Notes: generated from the sequence alone by a model not told the origin. 64,000 bases of DNA from Leisingera aquimarina DSM 24565 (GCF_000473165.1 NZ_KI421504.1:1873437-1937436); one strand, 5' to 3'. Shown: positions 33,224 through 42,488, numbered from the stretch's first letter. Numbers and translations: made by a program.

Positions 33224-34309
33224 ATGGCAGCCTATATCTTCAGACGCCTGCTTTTGGTGATCCCGACGCTGTTCGGCATCCTGCTGGTGAACTTTGCCCT
33301 GGTGCAGTTTGTGCCCGGCGGCCCGGTGGAGCAGATCATCGCCCAGCTCGAAGGCGGCGGCGACGTGTTCGAGGGCTTTGCGGGCGGCGGCGGCGATACC
33401 GGCACCGAGGCGATCAGCGCCAATGAAAACTACGCTGGCCGTCAGGGCCTGCCGCCGGAGCTGATCGAGGAATTGCAGCAGCAGTTCGGCCTTGACAAGC
33501 CGCCGCTGGAGCGCTTCCTGACGATGCTCGGCAACTACGCGCGCTTTGATTTCGGCGAAAGCTATTTCCGCAAGATCGACGTGACTGACCTGGTGCTGGA
33601 AAAAATGCCTGTCTCGATCTCGCTGGGCCTGTGGTCCACACTCATCGCCTATCTGATTTCAATCCCGATGGGCATCCGCAAGGCGCTGCGGGACGGCTCA
33701 CGTTTTGACACCTGGACCAGCGGTTTCATCATCGCCGCCTATGCGATCCCGTCTTTCCTGTTTGCCATCATGCTCTTGGTGCTGTTAGCCGGCGGCTCCT
33801 ACTGGCAGATCTTCCCCTTGCGCGGCCTCACCTCGGACAACTGGGAGCAGCTGAGCCTCTTGGGCAAGATTGGCGATTACTTCTGGCACATCACGCTGCC
33901 AGTGCTGGCCTCGACGATCGGCGCCTTTGCCACGCTGACGCTCTTGACCAAGAACTCCTTCCTGGATGAGATCAAGAAGCAATATGTGATGACTGCCCGC
34001 GCCAAGGGCCTCAGCGAGAACCGGGTGCTGTACGGCCATGTGTTCCGCAACGCGATGCTGATTGTGATTGCCGGCTTTCCTTCCGTCTTCATTGGCGTGT
34101 TCTTTTCCGGCTCGCTGATCATCGAGACGATCTTCTCGCTCGACGGCCTTGGCCGCCTGGGGTTTGAGGCCGCGGTGGCGCGCGATTACCCGGTGATCTT
34201 CGGCACCCTGTTCATTTTTGGTCTGATGAGCCTGGTTGTCGGCATCGTCTCGGACCTGATGTATGTGCTGGTCGACCCGCGCATCGACTTTGAAAAGCGG
34301 GAGGGCTGA
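33224..34309 (+). CDS. yejB: Peptide ABC transporter permease (YejB-like)
   Basis: A 361-aa inner-membrane permease. It has an N-terminal helix ([21 protein letters not shown]), a periplasmic loop (~35-130), and five C-terminal helices. The loop that docks on the ATPase is the EAA-like [20 protein letters not shown] (~262-281). Located 9 nt after yejA and 3 nt before yejE, so co-translated in the operon. Slightly longer than OppB types, as usual for YejB. Confidence 0.94.
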   Translation: MAAYIFRRLLLVIPTLFGILLVNFALVQFVPGGPVEQIIAQLEGGGDVFEGFAGGGGDTGTEAISANENYAGRQGLPPELIEELQQQFGLDKPPLERFLTMLGNYARFDFGESYFRKIDVTDLVLEKMPVSISLGLWSTLIAYLISIPMGIRKALRDGSRFDTWTSGFIIAAYAIPSFLFAIMLLVLLAGGSYWQIFPLRGLTSDNWEQLSLLGKIGDYFWHITLPVLASTIGAFATLTLLTKNSFLDEIKKQYVMTARAKGLSENRVLYGHVFRNAMLIVIAGFPSVFIGVFFSGSLIIETIFSLDGLGRLGFEAAVARDYPVIFGTLFIFGLMSLVVGIVSDLMYVLVDPRIDFEKREG

Positions 34310-34312
34310 CCG

Positions 34313-35419
34313 ATGGCGCTTTCCCCCCTGAACCAGCGCCGCTGGAACAATTTCCGCAAGAACAAGCGCGCCTTCTGGTCGCTGATCCTTTTCACCGTGC
34401 TGTTCACACTGTCACTGTTTGCCGAGTTCATCGCCAACGACAAACCGATTCTGGTGAGCTACCGTGGTGAACTTCACACACCGGTGTTCAAGTTTTACCC
34501 GGAAACCCGTTTCGGCGGCGATTTCCAGACCGAGGCGATTTACAGCGATCCGGAGGTCGAATGCCTGATCCGCTCCGGCGGCATCGAGGATTGCTTTGAC
34601 GAACCCGAAACCATCCTGGAGGAGATCGCCGCGGGCACCTATGCCGCGGAGGGGTTCGAGGCGGGCTGGACCCTCTGGCCGCCGATCCCCTACAGCTTCA
34701 ACACCACCGTGGACCGCCCCGGCGCGGCACCGTTGCCGCCCAACGGGCAGAACCTCTTGGGCACCGACGATACCAAACGCGACGTGCTGGCGCGGGTGAT
34801 CCATGGCTTCCGCTTGTCGATCCTGTTCACCCTGATCGTGACCGGCGCTGCTACGGTGCTGGGCATCCTGGCCGGCGCCGTGCAGGGCTTTTTCGGCGGC
34901 TGGCTGGATCTGGTGTTCCAGCGGGTGATCGAGATCTGGAGCTCGACCCCGACGCTCTATGTGATCATCATCATGTTTGCGATCCTGGGCCGCAGTTTCT
35001 GGCTCTTGGTCTTCCTGATGGTACTGTTCGGCTGGACTGCGCTGGTGGGTGTGGTCAGGGCCGAATTCCTGCGCGCCCGCAATCTGGAATACGTCCGCGC
35101 CGCCAAAGCGCTCGGGGTGGGCAATATGACCATCATGTTCCGCCACATGCTGCCCAACGCGATGGTGGCGACGCTGACCATGCTGCCTTTCATCGTGACC
35201 GGCACCATCTCGGCGCTGGCGGGGCTTGATTTCCTCGGTTTCGGCCTGCCGTCCTCGGCGCCGTCACTGGGAGAGCTGACCCTGCAGGCCAAGCAGAATC
35301 TGGAAGCGCCCTGGCTGGCCTTCACCGCCTTCTTCACCTTCGCGATCATGCTGTCGCTGCTGGTCTTCATCTTCGAAGGCGTGCGCGATGCCTTCGACCC
35401 GCGGAAGACGTTTTCATGA
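34313..35419 (+). CDS. yejE: Peptide ABC transporter permease (YejE-like)
   Basis: A 368-aa permease partner of YejB. It opens with the family's LNQRRWNNFRKNKRAFWSL, one N-terminal helix, a long periplasmic insert (~45-150) characteristic of YejE, then five helices. The coupling loop is VRAAKALGVGNMTIMFRHML. Both halves form the translocation path driven by YejF. Two hairpins lie between it and yejF. Confidence 0.94.
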   Translation: MALSPLNQRRWNNFRKNKRAFWSLILFTVLFTLSLFAEFIANDKPILVSYRGELHTPVFKFYPETRFGGDFQTEAIYSDPEVECLIRSGGIEDCFDEPETILEEIAAGTYAAEGFEAGWTLWPPIPYSFNTTVDRPGAAPLPPNGQNLLGTDDTKRDVLARVIHGFRLSILFTLIVTGAATVLGILAGAVQGFFGGWLDLVFQRVIEIWSSTPTLYVIIIMFAILGRSFWLLVFLMVLFGWTALVGVVRAEFLRARNLEYVRAAKALGVGNMTIMFRHMLPNAMVATLTMLPFIVTGTISALAGLDFLGFGLPSSAPSLGELTLQAKQNLEAPWLAFTAFFTFAIMLSLLVFIFEGVRDAFDPRKTFS

Positions 35420-35441
35420 TCGCGCGGAAAACGAGGGGCGT

Positions 35442-35490
35442 GCCTGCCGGGGGGCAGGCAGGCGCGACCCGGGCCGCAAGCGACCCGGGT
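35442..35490 (+). promoter_or_regulatory. Two intercistronic hairpins between yejE and yejF
   Basis: Hairpin 1: GCCTGCC, GGGG, GGCAGGC (35442-35459). Hairpin 2: ACCCGGG (35467-35473) with CCCGGGT (35484-35490). No T-run follows. They may be mRNA-processing or stability signals that set the YejF level relative to the permeases. Confidence 0.45.
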
Positions 35491-35519
35491 ATTGATTGCG
35501 GCACCGAAGGCAAAGAGTA

Positions 35520-37115
35520 ATGAACAAAACAATTTCCTCCCCCCTCCTGAACGTCCAGAACCTCCGCGTCTCGTTCCGCCAAGACGGCAAGATCACCGAA
35601 GCCGTGCGCGACGTCTCCTTCTCGGTCGGCCGCGGCGAAACCGTGGCGCTGGTGGGGGAGAGCGGATCCGGCAAATCCGTCTCGGCGCTCTCCACCGTGT
35701 CTCTCCTGGGCGACAGTGCCATGGTCGAGGGCTCGGTCACCTATGACGGCACCGAAATGGTCGGCGCCGATGAGAAGCACCTGATGGATGTGCGCGGCAA
35801 TGACATCAGCTTCATCTTTCAGGAGCCGATGACATCGCTCAATCCGCTGCACACCATTGAGCGGCAGCTGGAGGAATCGCTGGCGTTACATCAGGGACTG
35901 GCCGGCAAGGCGGCCCGCGCGCGCATTCTGGAACTCTTGAACAAAGTTGGCATCCGTGACGCCGAAAACCGGCTGACGTCCTATCCGCATCAGCTCTCGG
36001 GCGGGCAGCGCCAGCGGGTGATGATCGCCATGGCGCTGGCCAACAAGCCCGACATCCTGATCGCGGACGAACCCACAACGGCGCTGGATGTGACCATCCA
36101 GGCGCAGATCCTCGACCTTTTGGCGGACCTGAAGAAAAGCGAGGGCATGGGGCTGCTGTTCATCACACATGACCTCGGCATCGTGCGCCGCATAGCCGAC
36201 CGGGTCTGCGTGATGAAGGACGGCGAGATCGTCGAGGAAGGCCCGGCGGCAGAGATCTTCGCCAATCCGCAGCACGCTTACACGCAGAAACTGCTGGCTG
36301 CAGAGCCTTCGGGCCAGCCGCAGCCGGTTGCCCCGGATGCGCAGGAATTGGTGGCGGTCAAGGACCTCAAGGTCTGGTTCCCGATCCAGCGCGGCCTTTT
36401 GAAACGCACCGTGGGCCATGTGAAGGCAGTGAACCCGATGTCGGTCGCGGTGCGCGCAGGCGAGACGCTTGGCATCGTCGGAGAGAGCGGCTCAGGCAAG
36501 ACCACTCTGGCTCTGGCGATCATGCGGCTGATTGCATCCGAGGGTGCGGTGACCTTCCAGGGCCAGGATTTGCGCAAATGGTCCACCCGTGATCTGCGCA
36601 AACTGCGCAAGGACATGCAGATCGTGTTCCAGGATCCCTTCGGCTCGCTCAGTCCGCGGATGACCTGCGCCCAGATCATCTCCGAAGGCCTGGCGATCCA
36701 CAAGGTCGACCAGCACCGCAAGCCGCGTGAGCTGGTGGCGGAGGTGATGCAGGAGGTGGGGTTGGATCCGGCAGCGATGGACCGCTACCCTCATGAGTTC
36801 TCCGGCGGTCAACGTCAGCGTATCGCCATTGCCCGCGCCATGGTGTTGCGTCCCAAGCTGGTGGTGCTGGATGAGCCGACCTCGGCGCTGGACATGACGG
36901 TGCAGGTTCAGATCGTCGAGCTGCTGCGCGATCTGCAGACCCGCTATGGGCTGGCCTTTCTGTTCATCAGCCACGACCTGAATGTGGTGCGGGCTATGTC
37001 GCACAATGTGGTTGTGATGAACCAAGGCGATGTGGTGGAGACCGGATCGGCCGAGGACTTATTCACCAACCCTCGGGCGGACTACACCCGCAGGCTGCTG
37101 GCGGCGGCGGGTTAA
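35520..37115 (+). CDS. yejF: Peptide ABC transporter ATP-binding protein, duplicated (YejF-like)
   Basis: A 531-aa protein with two fused ATPase domains. First domain: Walker A GESGSGKS, signature LSGGQRQRV, Walker [13 protein letters not shown]. Second (~270-525): [29 protein letters not shown]. Both look catalytically complete, powering YejBE. The start at 35520 (MNKTISS) is used; the frame extends 8 codons upstream. The Shine-Dalgarno is weak (AAGAG). Confidence 0.94.
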   Translation: MNKTISSPLLNVQNLRVSFRQDGKITEAVRDVSFSVGRGETVALVGESGSGKSVSALSTVSLLGDSAMVEGSVTYDGTEMVGADEKHLMDVRGNDISFIFQEPMTSLNPLHTIERQLEESLALHQGLAGKAARARILELLNKVGIRDAENRLTSYPHQLSGGQRQRVMIAMALANKPDILIADEPTTALDVTIQAQILDLLADLKKSEGMGLLFITHDLGIVRRIADRVCVMKDGEIVEEGPAAEIFANPQHAYTQKLLAAEPSGQPQPVAPDAQELVAVKDLKVWFPIQRGLLKRTVGHVKAVNPMSVAVRAGETLGIVGESGSGKTTLALAIMRLIASEGAVTFQGQDLRKWSTRDLRKLRKDMQIVFQDPFGSLSPRMTCAQIISEGLAIHKVDQHRKPRELVAEVMQEVGLDPAAMDRYPHEFSGGQRQRIAIARAMVLRPKLVVLDEPTSALDMTVQVQIVELLRDLQTRYGLAFLFISHDLNVVRAMSHNVVVMNQGDVVETGSAEDLFTNPRADYTRRLLAAAG

Positions 37116-37255
37116 TACTCTGGCAGACTTTGCTGCATCTATGCGCGCGCAGCCTGCGCAACGCCCATAAGTTGCGGCAGCAGGTTTGACCAAATGTTTC
37201 GCGCGCGAAACATTGCGGCAGAAATGCTGACCTATCTGACGCACCCCGGAACAGG

Positions 37256-37402
37256 CGGAAATCTCCCGCGCCCGCAGGCCCGCCCGGCTGATGCCGGACG
37301 GGCCTTGGCGGCCTTGGGCCAGGCTCAGCGCCAACGGCGCTGAGCCTGGCCCAACGGGAGCGCCGCGCCTTGGCGCTGCAGCGACGGGCGGGAGAATTTC
37401 CG
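37256..37402. repeat. Dispersed multi-hairpin element, copy A (full length)
   Basis: The ends are CGGAAATCTCCCGC and GGGCGGGAGAATTTCCG. Arm 1: GGCCCG/CGGGCC (37277-37304) with an inner CCGGC/GCCGG. Arm 2: a perfect 19-bp stem beginning TTGGGCCAGG (37314-37332) and ending CCTGGCCCAA (37336-37354), loop AAC. Arm 3: AGCGCC/GGCGCT (37359-37377). It lies between convergent yejF and hemN and could end transcription from both sides. Confidence 0.75.
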
Positions 37403-37418
37403 GTGGCAGGAGAAAGGC

Positions 37419-38774
37419 TCAGAACGCAGTGCTGTGGGTGGCCTTGTTGAGGTCATAGGTGTCGAAACTGCGGGCAATCATCCGGGCCAGGGGGCGGGCC
37501 TCGTCGCGGATAGCAAGGCCGTTGGCGGTGACCGACAGCATGCCGGGAAAGGCGGCCTCTGCCTCTGCAAACATCCTGTCCAGCCCTGCATCGGTCACGG
37601 CAAAGCGGGACAGGATCTCCTCCCGGCTGATGCTGAAATCGCACATCAGCGCCTCAATGAGCCGGGCCCGCAACAGGTCCTCACCGCCAAAAGCATGGCC
37701 GCGGGCGGTGGCAAAGCGGCCCTCGCGAATGCTGCGGATATAGTCCGAAGTGCCCGGCGCATTCTGCGCATAGCCCTGCGGAAAACGCGAGACCGCCGAA
37801 GCACCGATGCCGATCAGCACCTCTGCGGGATCGTCGGTGCAGCCCTGGAAAGTGCGCCGCAGCCGGCCCGTCCGCTGTGCCGCTGCCAGCCCGTCATCAG
37901 GCCGTGCAAAGTGATCGATGCCGATTTCCCGGTAGCCGTCCCACAGGAACAGCCGGCGGGCGGTTTCAAACAGCTCCAGCCGTGCCTCGGGCGTTGGCAG
38001 CGCGTCGGAGCGGATCATGCATTGCCGCCCCGCCATCCAAGGCACATGGGCATAGCCATAGACCGCCACCCGGTCGGGGGTCAGGGAGACGAGCTTTTGC
38101 ACGCTTTCAGTCATCTGCGCCGGTGTCTGATGCGGCAGTCCGAACAGGATATCTGCACTGAGGCTGGCAATCCCATGGGCGCGCAGCTGTTCGATGGCAG
38201 TCCGGGTCGACTCAAAACTTTGGATACGGCCAATCGCCTGCTGAATGGCCGTGTCGAAATCCTGCACCCCGATCGAAGCCCGGGTCATGCCGGCCTCCGC
38301 CAGAGCTTCCAGCCGCCGGTCTCCGATCTCGTTCGGATCGATTTCAACCGAAAACTCTGCCTGGGGCGCCAGCGGAAAGGCCGCTGTGATGGTGCTGGCC
38401 AAACCGCGGATCAACGCAGCGCTCAGGATCGTCGGGGTGCCGCCGCCCCAATGCAGGCGCGACAGGGTCACGCCCTCAGGCAGCTGCTGCCGCAGCAGCG
38501 CAATTTCGGCCTTCAGAACCTGAACATAGGCTACGACCGGCGCGTCCGAATGGGTGCCCTGGGTGCGGCAGGCGCAGAACCAGCACAATCTGCGGCAGAA
38601 CGGCACATGCACGTACAATGAGATACTGCTGCCGGGGGCAACTTTTGACACCCAGCTGGAAAACCGGGCGGGATCCACCGCGTCTCCGAAATGCGGAGCG
38701 GTCGGGTAACTTGTATAGCGCGGCACTTTGGCGTCGAATAATCCGAGTTCGGCCAATTGAGGTTTCTGATCCAT
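37419..38774 (-). CDS. hemN: Oxygen-independent coproporphyrinogen III oxidase
   Basis: A 451-aa radical-SAM enzyme that decarboxylates coproporphyrinogen III to protoporphyrinogen IX without oxygen. PFCRRLCWFCACRT gives the CX3CX2C ligands of the 4Fe-4S cluster and the extra Cys of HemN. YTSYPTAPHF near the N-terminus, GGGTPT (SAM), and SADILFGLPHQT are also present. It is divergent from fnrL with an FNR box between, so it is presumably induced at low oxygen. The aerobic counterpart hemF is at 60586. Confidence 0.95.
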   Translation of the reverse strand: MDQKPQLAELGLFDAKVPRYTSYPTAPHFGDAVDPARFSSWVSKVAPGSSISLYVHVPFCRRLCWFCACRTQGTHSDAPVVAYVQVLKAEIALLRQQLPEGVTLSRLHWGGGTPTILSAALIRGLASTITAAFPLAPQAEFSVEIDPNEIGDRRLEALAEAGMTRASIGVQDFDTAIQQAIGRIQSFESTRTAIEQLRAHGIASLSADILFGLPHQTPAQMTESVQKLVSLTPDRVAVYGYAHVPWMAGRQCMIRSDALPTPEARLELFETARRLFLWDGYREIGIDHFARPDDGLAAAQRTGRLRRTFQGCTDDPAEVLIGIGASAVSRFPQGYAQNAPGTSDYIRSIREGRFATARGHAFGGEDLLRARLIEALMCDFSISREEILSRFAVTDAGLDRMFAEAEAAFPGMLSVTANGLAIRDEARPLARMIARSFDTYDLNKATHSTAF

Positions 38775-38809
38775 TCCTTTAGTTTTAAGTACGCCAGCTT
38801 AGGCAAGCC

Positions 38810-38823
38810 TTGACCCAGATCAA
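38810..38823. promoter_or_regulatory. FNR box in the hemN-fnrL divergent region
   Basis: TTGACCCAGATCAA matches TTGAT-N4-ATCAA with one change. It is 36 nt from the hemN start and 13 nt from the fnrL start, which suits activation of hemN and autorepression of fnrL. Confidence 0.75.
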
Positions 38824-38836
38824 CCGGGATCCCCTG

Positions 38837-39577
38837 ATGAATGCTCCAGTAACGTCACAGTCCAGATGCGGCGACTGCCCGATCCGCCACCGCGCCGTCT
38901 GCGCGCGGTGCAACGCGGATGAGTTGGATGAGCTGGACGGTATCAAATACTACCGCACCTATGAGGCGGGCCAGCCGATCATCTGGTCCGGCGATGTGAT
39001 GACCTTTGTCGGTTCGGTTGTATCGGGCATCGCCTCGCTGACCCAGACGATGGAGGACGGGCGCACCCAGATGGTGGGGCTTTTGCTGCCCAGCGACTTT
39101 GTCGGCCGTCCGGGGCGTGAAGGGGCAGCCTATGATGTGGCAGCGACCACGGATGTGGTGATGTGCTGTTTTCGCAAGAAACCGTTTGAAGAGCTGATGG
39201 AGCGCACCCCGCATATCGCGCACCGCCTGCTGGAAATGACCCTGGACGAGCTGGACGCGGCCCGCGAATGGATGCTGGTGCTGGGCCGCAAGACCGCGCG
39301 CGAAAAAATTGCCAGCCTGCTGGCCATAATTGCACGCCGTGACGCCACGCTGACACCGGGCGGCGCCACCAACCGGATGGTGTTTGACCTGCCGCTGACC
39401 CGCGAGGCGATGGCGGACTATCTTGGCCTGACACTGGAAACTGTGAGCCGTCAGATTTCCGCGCTGCGGAAGGACGGCATCATTGAACTGGAAGGCAAGC
39501 GGCATGTGACCGTGCCCGACATGCGCCTGCTGATGGAAGAGGCAGGCGACGACAGTGACGGCGGCTTCCTGGGCTGA
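38837..39577 (+). CDS. fnrL: FNR-type anaerobic transcriptional regulator FnrL
   Basis: A 246-aa Crp/Fnr regulator that activates low-oxygen genes when it carries a 4Fe-4S cluster. N-terminal cysteines CGDCPIRHRAVCARC (~9-23), with a further Cys near residue 110, are the probable ligands. A cyclic-nucleotide-like barrel and a C-terminal winged helix with MADYLGLTLETVSRQISAL (recognition E--SR) follow. The start at 38837 (MNAPVTS) is preferred because the longer TTG-initiated frame from 38810 would begin inside the FNR box. Confidence 0.94.
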   Translation: MNAPVTSQSRCGDCPIRHRAVCARCNADELDELDGIKYYRTYEAGQPIIWSGDVMTFVGSVVSGIASLTQTMEDGRTQMVGLLLPSDFVGRPGREGAAYDVAATTDVVMCCFRKKPFEELMERTPHIAHRLLEMTLDELDAAREWMLVLGRKTAREKIASLLAIIARRDATLTPGGATNRMVFDLPLTREAMADYLGLTLETVSRQISALRKDGIIELEGKRHVTVPDMRLLMEEAGDDSDGGFLG

Positions 39578-39597
39578 GGCCGCTTTCCCGAAATCGT

Positions 39598-40470
39598 CTA
39601 ACCGTTTTCAACCAACCAGCGTGCGACCCGCGCCGCAGGGCTGCGGGGGCCGGAGGCGCGCAGACTCCACAGCCGCAGGTCCCGCGGCAGGTTGGCCCGG
39701 ATGTCAAACGGCGCCACCAGCTTGCGGCTGGCCAGTAGCGGAGCCACCAAAGCCTGATGGCCGATCAGCACTCCGGCGCCATTGACGGCCTCTTCTACCG
39801 CCAAGGAGTAGAGCGAATATTCCGGACCCCTAATGTGCGGGGGTTTGCCCGGGCAGGCTGCCTGCAGCCACGTACCCCAGTCCTGCGACCAGACTGCATC
39901 TGACAGGCAGGGCACGTTCAGCAAATCCGCGGGGGAGTGCAGCTTCTCGGCTACTGCGGGCGCACAAACCGGGAAGATTGTATCCTGTTCGATCACCGTC
40001 CCCTGATCACCGCCATAGAACAGACAGAGGTCATAAGGCGTGCGTTTAAGGTTCGGGGGGGCCTCAAGGGCGGTGACCGATACTGCCATATCCGGTATCG
40101 CGGCGCGCAGGGCGGGCAGCCGCGGGGACAGCCAGAACTGCGCAATTGCGGGCAGGGTGGCGATATGCACGGTGCCGGGCTGTGCCTCTGCCCGCAGGTG
40201 GCGGACAGCGGCGTTGAGCTGGTCAAAGGCATCCGTGAACTCCGGCAGCACCCGCGCGCCCAGGGCCGTGAGTGCTACCTGCTTGGGGCGGCGGTCGAAC
40301 AGTGGCGCCTGCAGCGCGTCTTCCAGCGCCTTGACATGGGCCGAGACCGCGCCGGGCGTCACGCCCAGCTCCTGCGCGGCGGCGGCAAATCCGCCCAGAC
40401 GCGCGGCGGCCTCAAAGGCGCGCAAGGCGGTCGGCGGCAGGGATTTGGCGGGGGGCGGGGAAACTGCCAT
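39598..40470 (-). CDS. LysR family regulator (GcvA-like)
   Basis: A 290-aa LysR protein: helix-turn-helix at ~12-70 (GGFAAAAQELGVTPGAVSAHV) and effector domain with GcvA-type features (LPAIAQFWLSPRLPAL, ~105-120). It is divergent from the SHMT-like gene at 40584, its likely target. The 113-bp gap holds an AGTTTT-CTGT-AAAACT palindrome. Confidence 0.92.
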   Translation of the reverse strand: MAVSPPPAKSLPPTALRAFEAAARLGGFAAAAQELGVTPGAVSAHVKALEDALQAPLFDRRPKQVALTALGARVLPEFTDAFDQLNAAVRHLRAEAQPGTVHIATLPAIAQFWLSPRLPALRAAIPDMAVSVTALEAPPNLKRTPYDLCLFYGGDQGTVIEQDTIFPVCAPAVAEKLHSPADLLNVPCLSDAVWSQDWGTWLQAACPGKPPHIRGPEYSLYSLAVEEAVNGAGVLIGHQALVAPLLASRKLVAPFDIRANLPRDLRLWSLRASGPRSPAARVARWLVENG

Positions 40471-40496
40471 GGCTTAGCCTCAATTTTTCTAGCCCT

Positions 40497-40512
40497 AGTT
40501 TTCTGTAAAACT
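40497..40512. promoter_or_regulatory. Candidate operator between LysR and SHMT-like genes
   Basis: Perfect inverted repeat AGTTTT (40497-40502), CTGT, AAAACT (40507-40512), in an AT-rich patch of the divergent region. Confidence 0.45.
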
Positions 40513-40583
40513 GATTTGCGGGCAAGGGGGCAGGGACGCTTTGATAGGGCAGAGAAACCCGCCTCAGCGTGAAGGAGACAGAG

Positions 40584-41909
40584 ATGACAGAGCTTGCCCG
40601 CCGCAATTGGGTGCCCGCCGCTTGCGAGGATTACGTGCAAACGGTGGCCGCCGAAACCGCCGCTGCCAGCAGCGCAGAGACCGCCGCACGGCTGAGCGCG
40701 CTGGCTGCACGCAATACAGAGATCCACGACCGCGACTGCTTCAACCTGAACCCCGCCACCAATGTTATGAACCCGGCGGCGGAAGCGCTGATGGCAAGCG
40801 GCCTCGGCAGCCGTCCGTCGCTGGGCTATCCTGGTGATAAATACGAGATGGGGCTGGAAGCAATCGAAGAGATCGAGGTCATCGCCGCCGAGCTGGCCGC
40901 GCAGGTGTTCAAAGCACGTTATGCCGAGATCCGGGTCGGGTCCGGCGCGCTGGCCAACCTTTATGGTTTCATGGCGCTGACTAGGCCGGGCGATGCGATC
41001 ATCGCGCCGCCCGCCGCGGTGGGCGGCCATGTCACCCATCACGCGGATGGCTGTGCCGGGCTTTATGGGCTGCAGACCCACGCGGCGCCAGTTGATGCGG
41101 ATGGCTATACGGTGGATCTAGGCGCGCTTCGTGCATTGGCGCAGGAGGTGCGTCCCAAACTGATCACCATTGGCGGCAGCCTCAACCTGTTCCCGCATCC
41201 GGTGCCGGAAATCCGGGAAATTGCCGATGGGGTTGGTGCCAAGGTGCTGTTCGATGCCGCCCACCAATGCGGCATGATCGCGGGCGGGCATTGGGCCAAC
41301 CCGCTGCAGCAGGGCGCGCATCTGATGACGATGAGCACCTACAAAAGCCTGGGCGGCCCCGCAGGCGGGCTGATCGTCACCAATGACGCGGAGATTGCCG
41401 AGCGGCTGGATGCCATTGCCTTTCCCGGCATGACGGCGAATTTCGACGCCGCCAAATCGGCAGCGCTGGCATCGAGCCTGCTGGACTGGGTGGAGCACGG
41501 CGCGCAGTATGCCCGCGCGATGGCGGAGCTTTCGCTGGTGCTGGCGCAGGAACTGGCAAGGCTGGGCCTGCCTGTCTTTGCAGCTGAGCACGGCATGACA
41601 CAATCGCATCAGTTCGCGCTGGAGGCGGCAGCGTTCGGCGGCGGTCAGGCGGCCTCAAAACATCTGCGCAAGGCCGGGTTTCTGGCTTGCGGCATCGGCC
41701 TGCCGCTCGCGCAGGTGCCTGGCGACATGAACGGGCTGCGCATCGGAACCCCGGAGCTGGTGCGCCGCGGGGTGGAGCCTAAGCACGCACCGCGGCTTGC
41801 AGAGCTGATTGCTCGTGGCCTGCGGGCAGAGGACCCGGCGGAGCTGGCGGCGGAAACCGCAGAATTCCGCGCAGCTTTCCAAGGGATGCACTACGTCCGC
41901 CAGATTTAA
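40584..41909 (+). CDS. Serine hydroxymethyltransferase-like PLP enzyme lacking the folate Glu
   Basis: A 441-aa fold-type I PLP protein of the SHMT superfamily. GYPGDKYEMG, VGSGALANLYGFMAL, GGHVTHH, VLFDAAHQCGMIAGG (cofactor Asp) and the Schiff-base lysine in STYKSLGGPAGG match GlyA. However, the N-LIASEN segment of GlyA reads NLNPATN here, so the catalytic Glu (E57 in E. coli) is Thr. That residue is needed for folate-dependent hydroxymethyl transfer, so this enzyme probably acts as a folate-independent aldolase or similar (inference). The start at 40584 follows GAAGGAG; a GTG at 40569 overlaps that site. Confidence 0.8.
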   Translation: MTELARRNWVPAACEDYVQTVAAETAAASSAETAARLSALAARNTEIHDRDCFNLNPATNVMNPAAEALMASGLGSRPSLGYPGDKYEMGLEAIEEIEVIAAELAAQVFKARYAEIRVGSGALANLYGFMALTRPGDAIIAPPAAVGGHVTHHADGCAGLYGLQTHAAPVDADGYTVDLGALRALAQEVRPKLITIGGSLNLFPHPVPEIREIADGVGAKVLFDAAHQCGMIAGGHWANPLQQGAHLMTMSTYKSLGGPAGGLIVTNDAEIAERLDAIAFPGMTANFDAAKSAALASSLLDWVEHGAQYARAMAELSLVLAQELARLGLPVFAAEHGMTQSHQFALEAAAFGGGQAASKHLRKAGFLACGIGLPLAQVPGDMNGLRIGTPELVRRGVEPKHAPRLAELIARGLRAEDPAELAAETAEFRAAFQGMHYVRQI

Positions 41910-41926
41910 GAGTGGAAAGCAGGGGC

Positions 41927-42064
41927 GGCGCTCTCCCGCGCCAGCGCGTGCCCGGCTGGGCCGGACCCGCTGGCAGACTTGGGCGTGGCACCGCAAAGCG
42001 GTGCCACGCCCAACGGGAGGATGCCCTTCTGCAAGAAGGGTGGACGACGGGCGGGAGCGGCGCC
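41927..42064. repeat. Dispersed multi-hairpin element, copy B (full length)
   Basis: The ends are GGCGCTCTCCCGC and GCGGGAGCGGCGCC. Arm 1: CCGGC/GCCGG (41952-41964). Arm 2: a perfect 16-bp stem, TTGGGCGTGGCACCGC (41979-41994), loop AAA, and its complement (41998-42013). Arm 3: CCCTTCT, GCA, AGAAGGG (42024-42040). It is the only full copy not between convergent genes: both neighbours read plus. Confidence 0.75.
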
Positions 42065-42088
42065 GGTTTGCAATGCTCGCCGTCAGGT

Positions 42089-42130
42089 CCCGCGGGGCTT
42101 GCGGGTGACCCCGCGGGGCTTGCGGGTGAC
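42089..42130. repeat. Two copies of a 21-nt tandem repeat
   Basis: CCCGCGGGGCTTGCGGGTGA recurs with a 21-nt period (42089-42108 and 42110-42129), followed by a broken third start. It lies 50 nt upstream of the GlsB-like gene. Confidence 0.6.
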
Positions 42131-42182
42131 CCCGTGCGGCGGTTGTGGTCTACTGGCGCAACAATAACACTCGGAGGCTGGA

Positions 42183-42440
42183 ATGCAGTTTGGAAGCTTG
42201 ATCGGGATGCTGATCGTCGGGGCGCTGGCGGGTTGGCTGTCAGGCAAGATCATGCAGGGGCGCGGCTTCGGCATCCTCGGCAATATCATCGTCGGCGTGG
42301 TTGGCGCCTTTCTGGCCGGAACAATCTTTCCGGCGCTGGGCTTTGCTGCGGGCGGAGGCTTCTTCTGGTCGCTGATCCACGCCACTATCGGTGCGGTGAT
42401 CCTGCTGTTCCTGATCGGCCTGATCCGCAAGGCGGGATAG
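42183..42440 (+). CDS. GlsB/YeaQ/YmgE family stress-response membrane protein
   Basis: An 85-aa, almost wholly hydrophobic inner-membrane protein with about three helices. The family's Gly-rich pattern is clear: GALAGWLSGKIMQGRGFGILGNIIVG and a closing AVILLFLIGLIRK. Members are transglycosylase-associated proteins linked to stress, with no defined activity. GGAGG lies just upstream. Ends at the terminator at 42459. Confidence 0.9.
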   Translation: MQFGSLIGMLIVGALAGWLSGKIMQGRGFGILGNIIVGVVGAFLAGTIFPALGFAAGGGFFWSLIHATIGAVILLFLIGLIRKAG

Positions 42441-42458
42441 GGCACAGAGCAAGACACG

Positions 42459-42488
42459 AAAAAGGCGCCTTGCTGGGCGCCCTTTTTA
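42459..42488. terminator. Bidirectional terminator between GlsB-like gene and usp
   Basis: AAAAAGGCGCC, loop TTGCTG, GGCGCCCTTTTT, with A and T tracts suited to both convergent genes. Confidence 0.85.
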
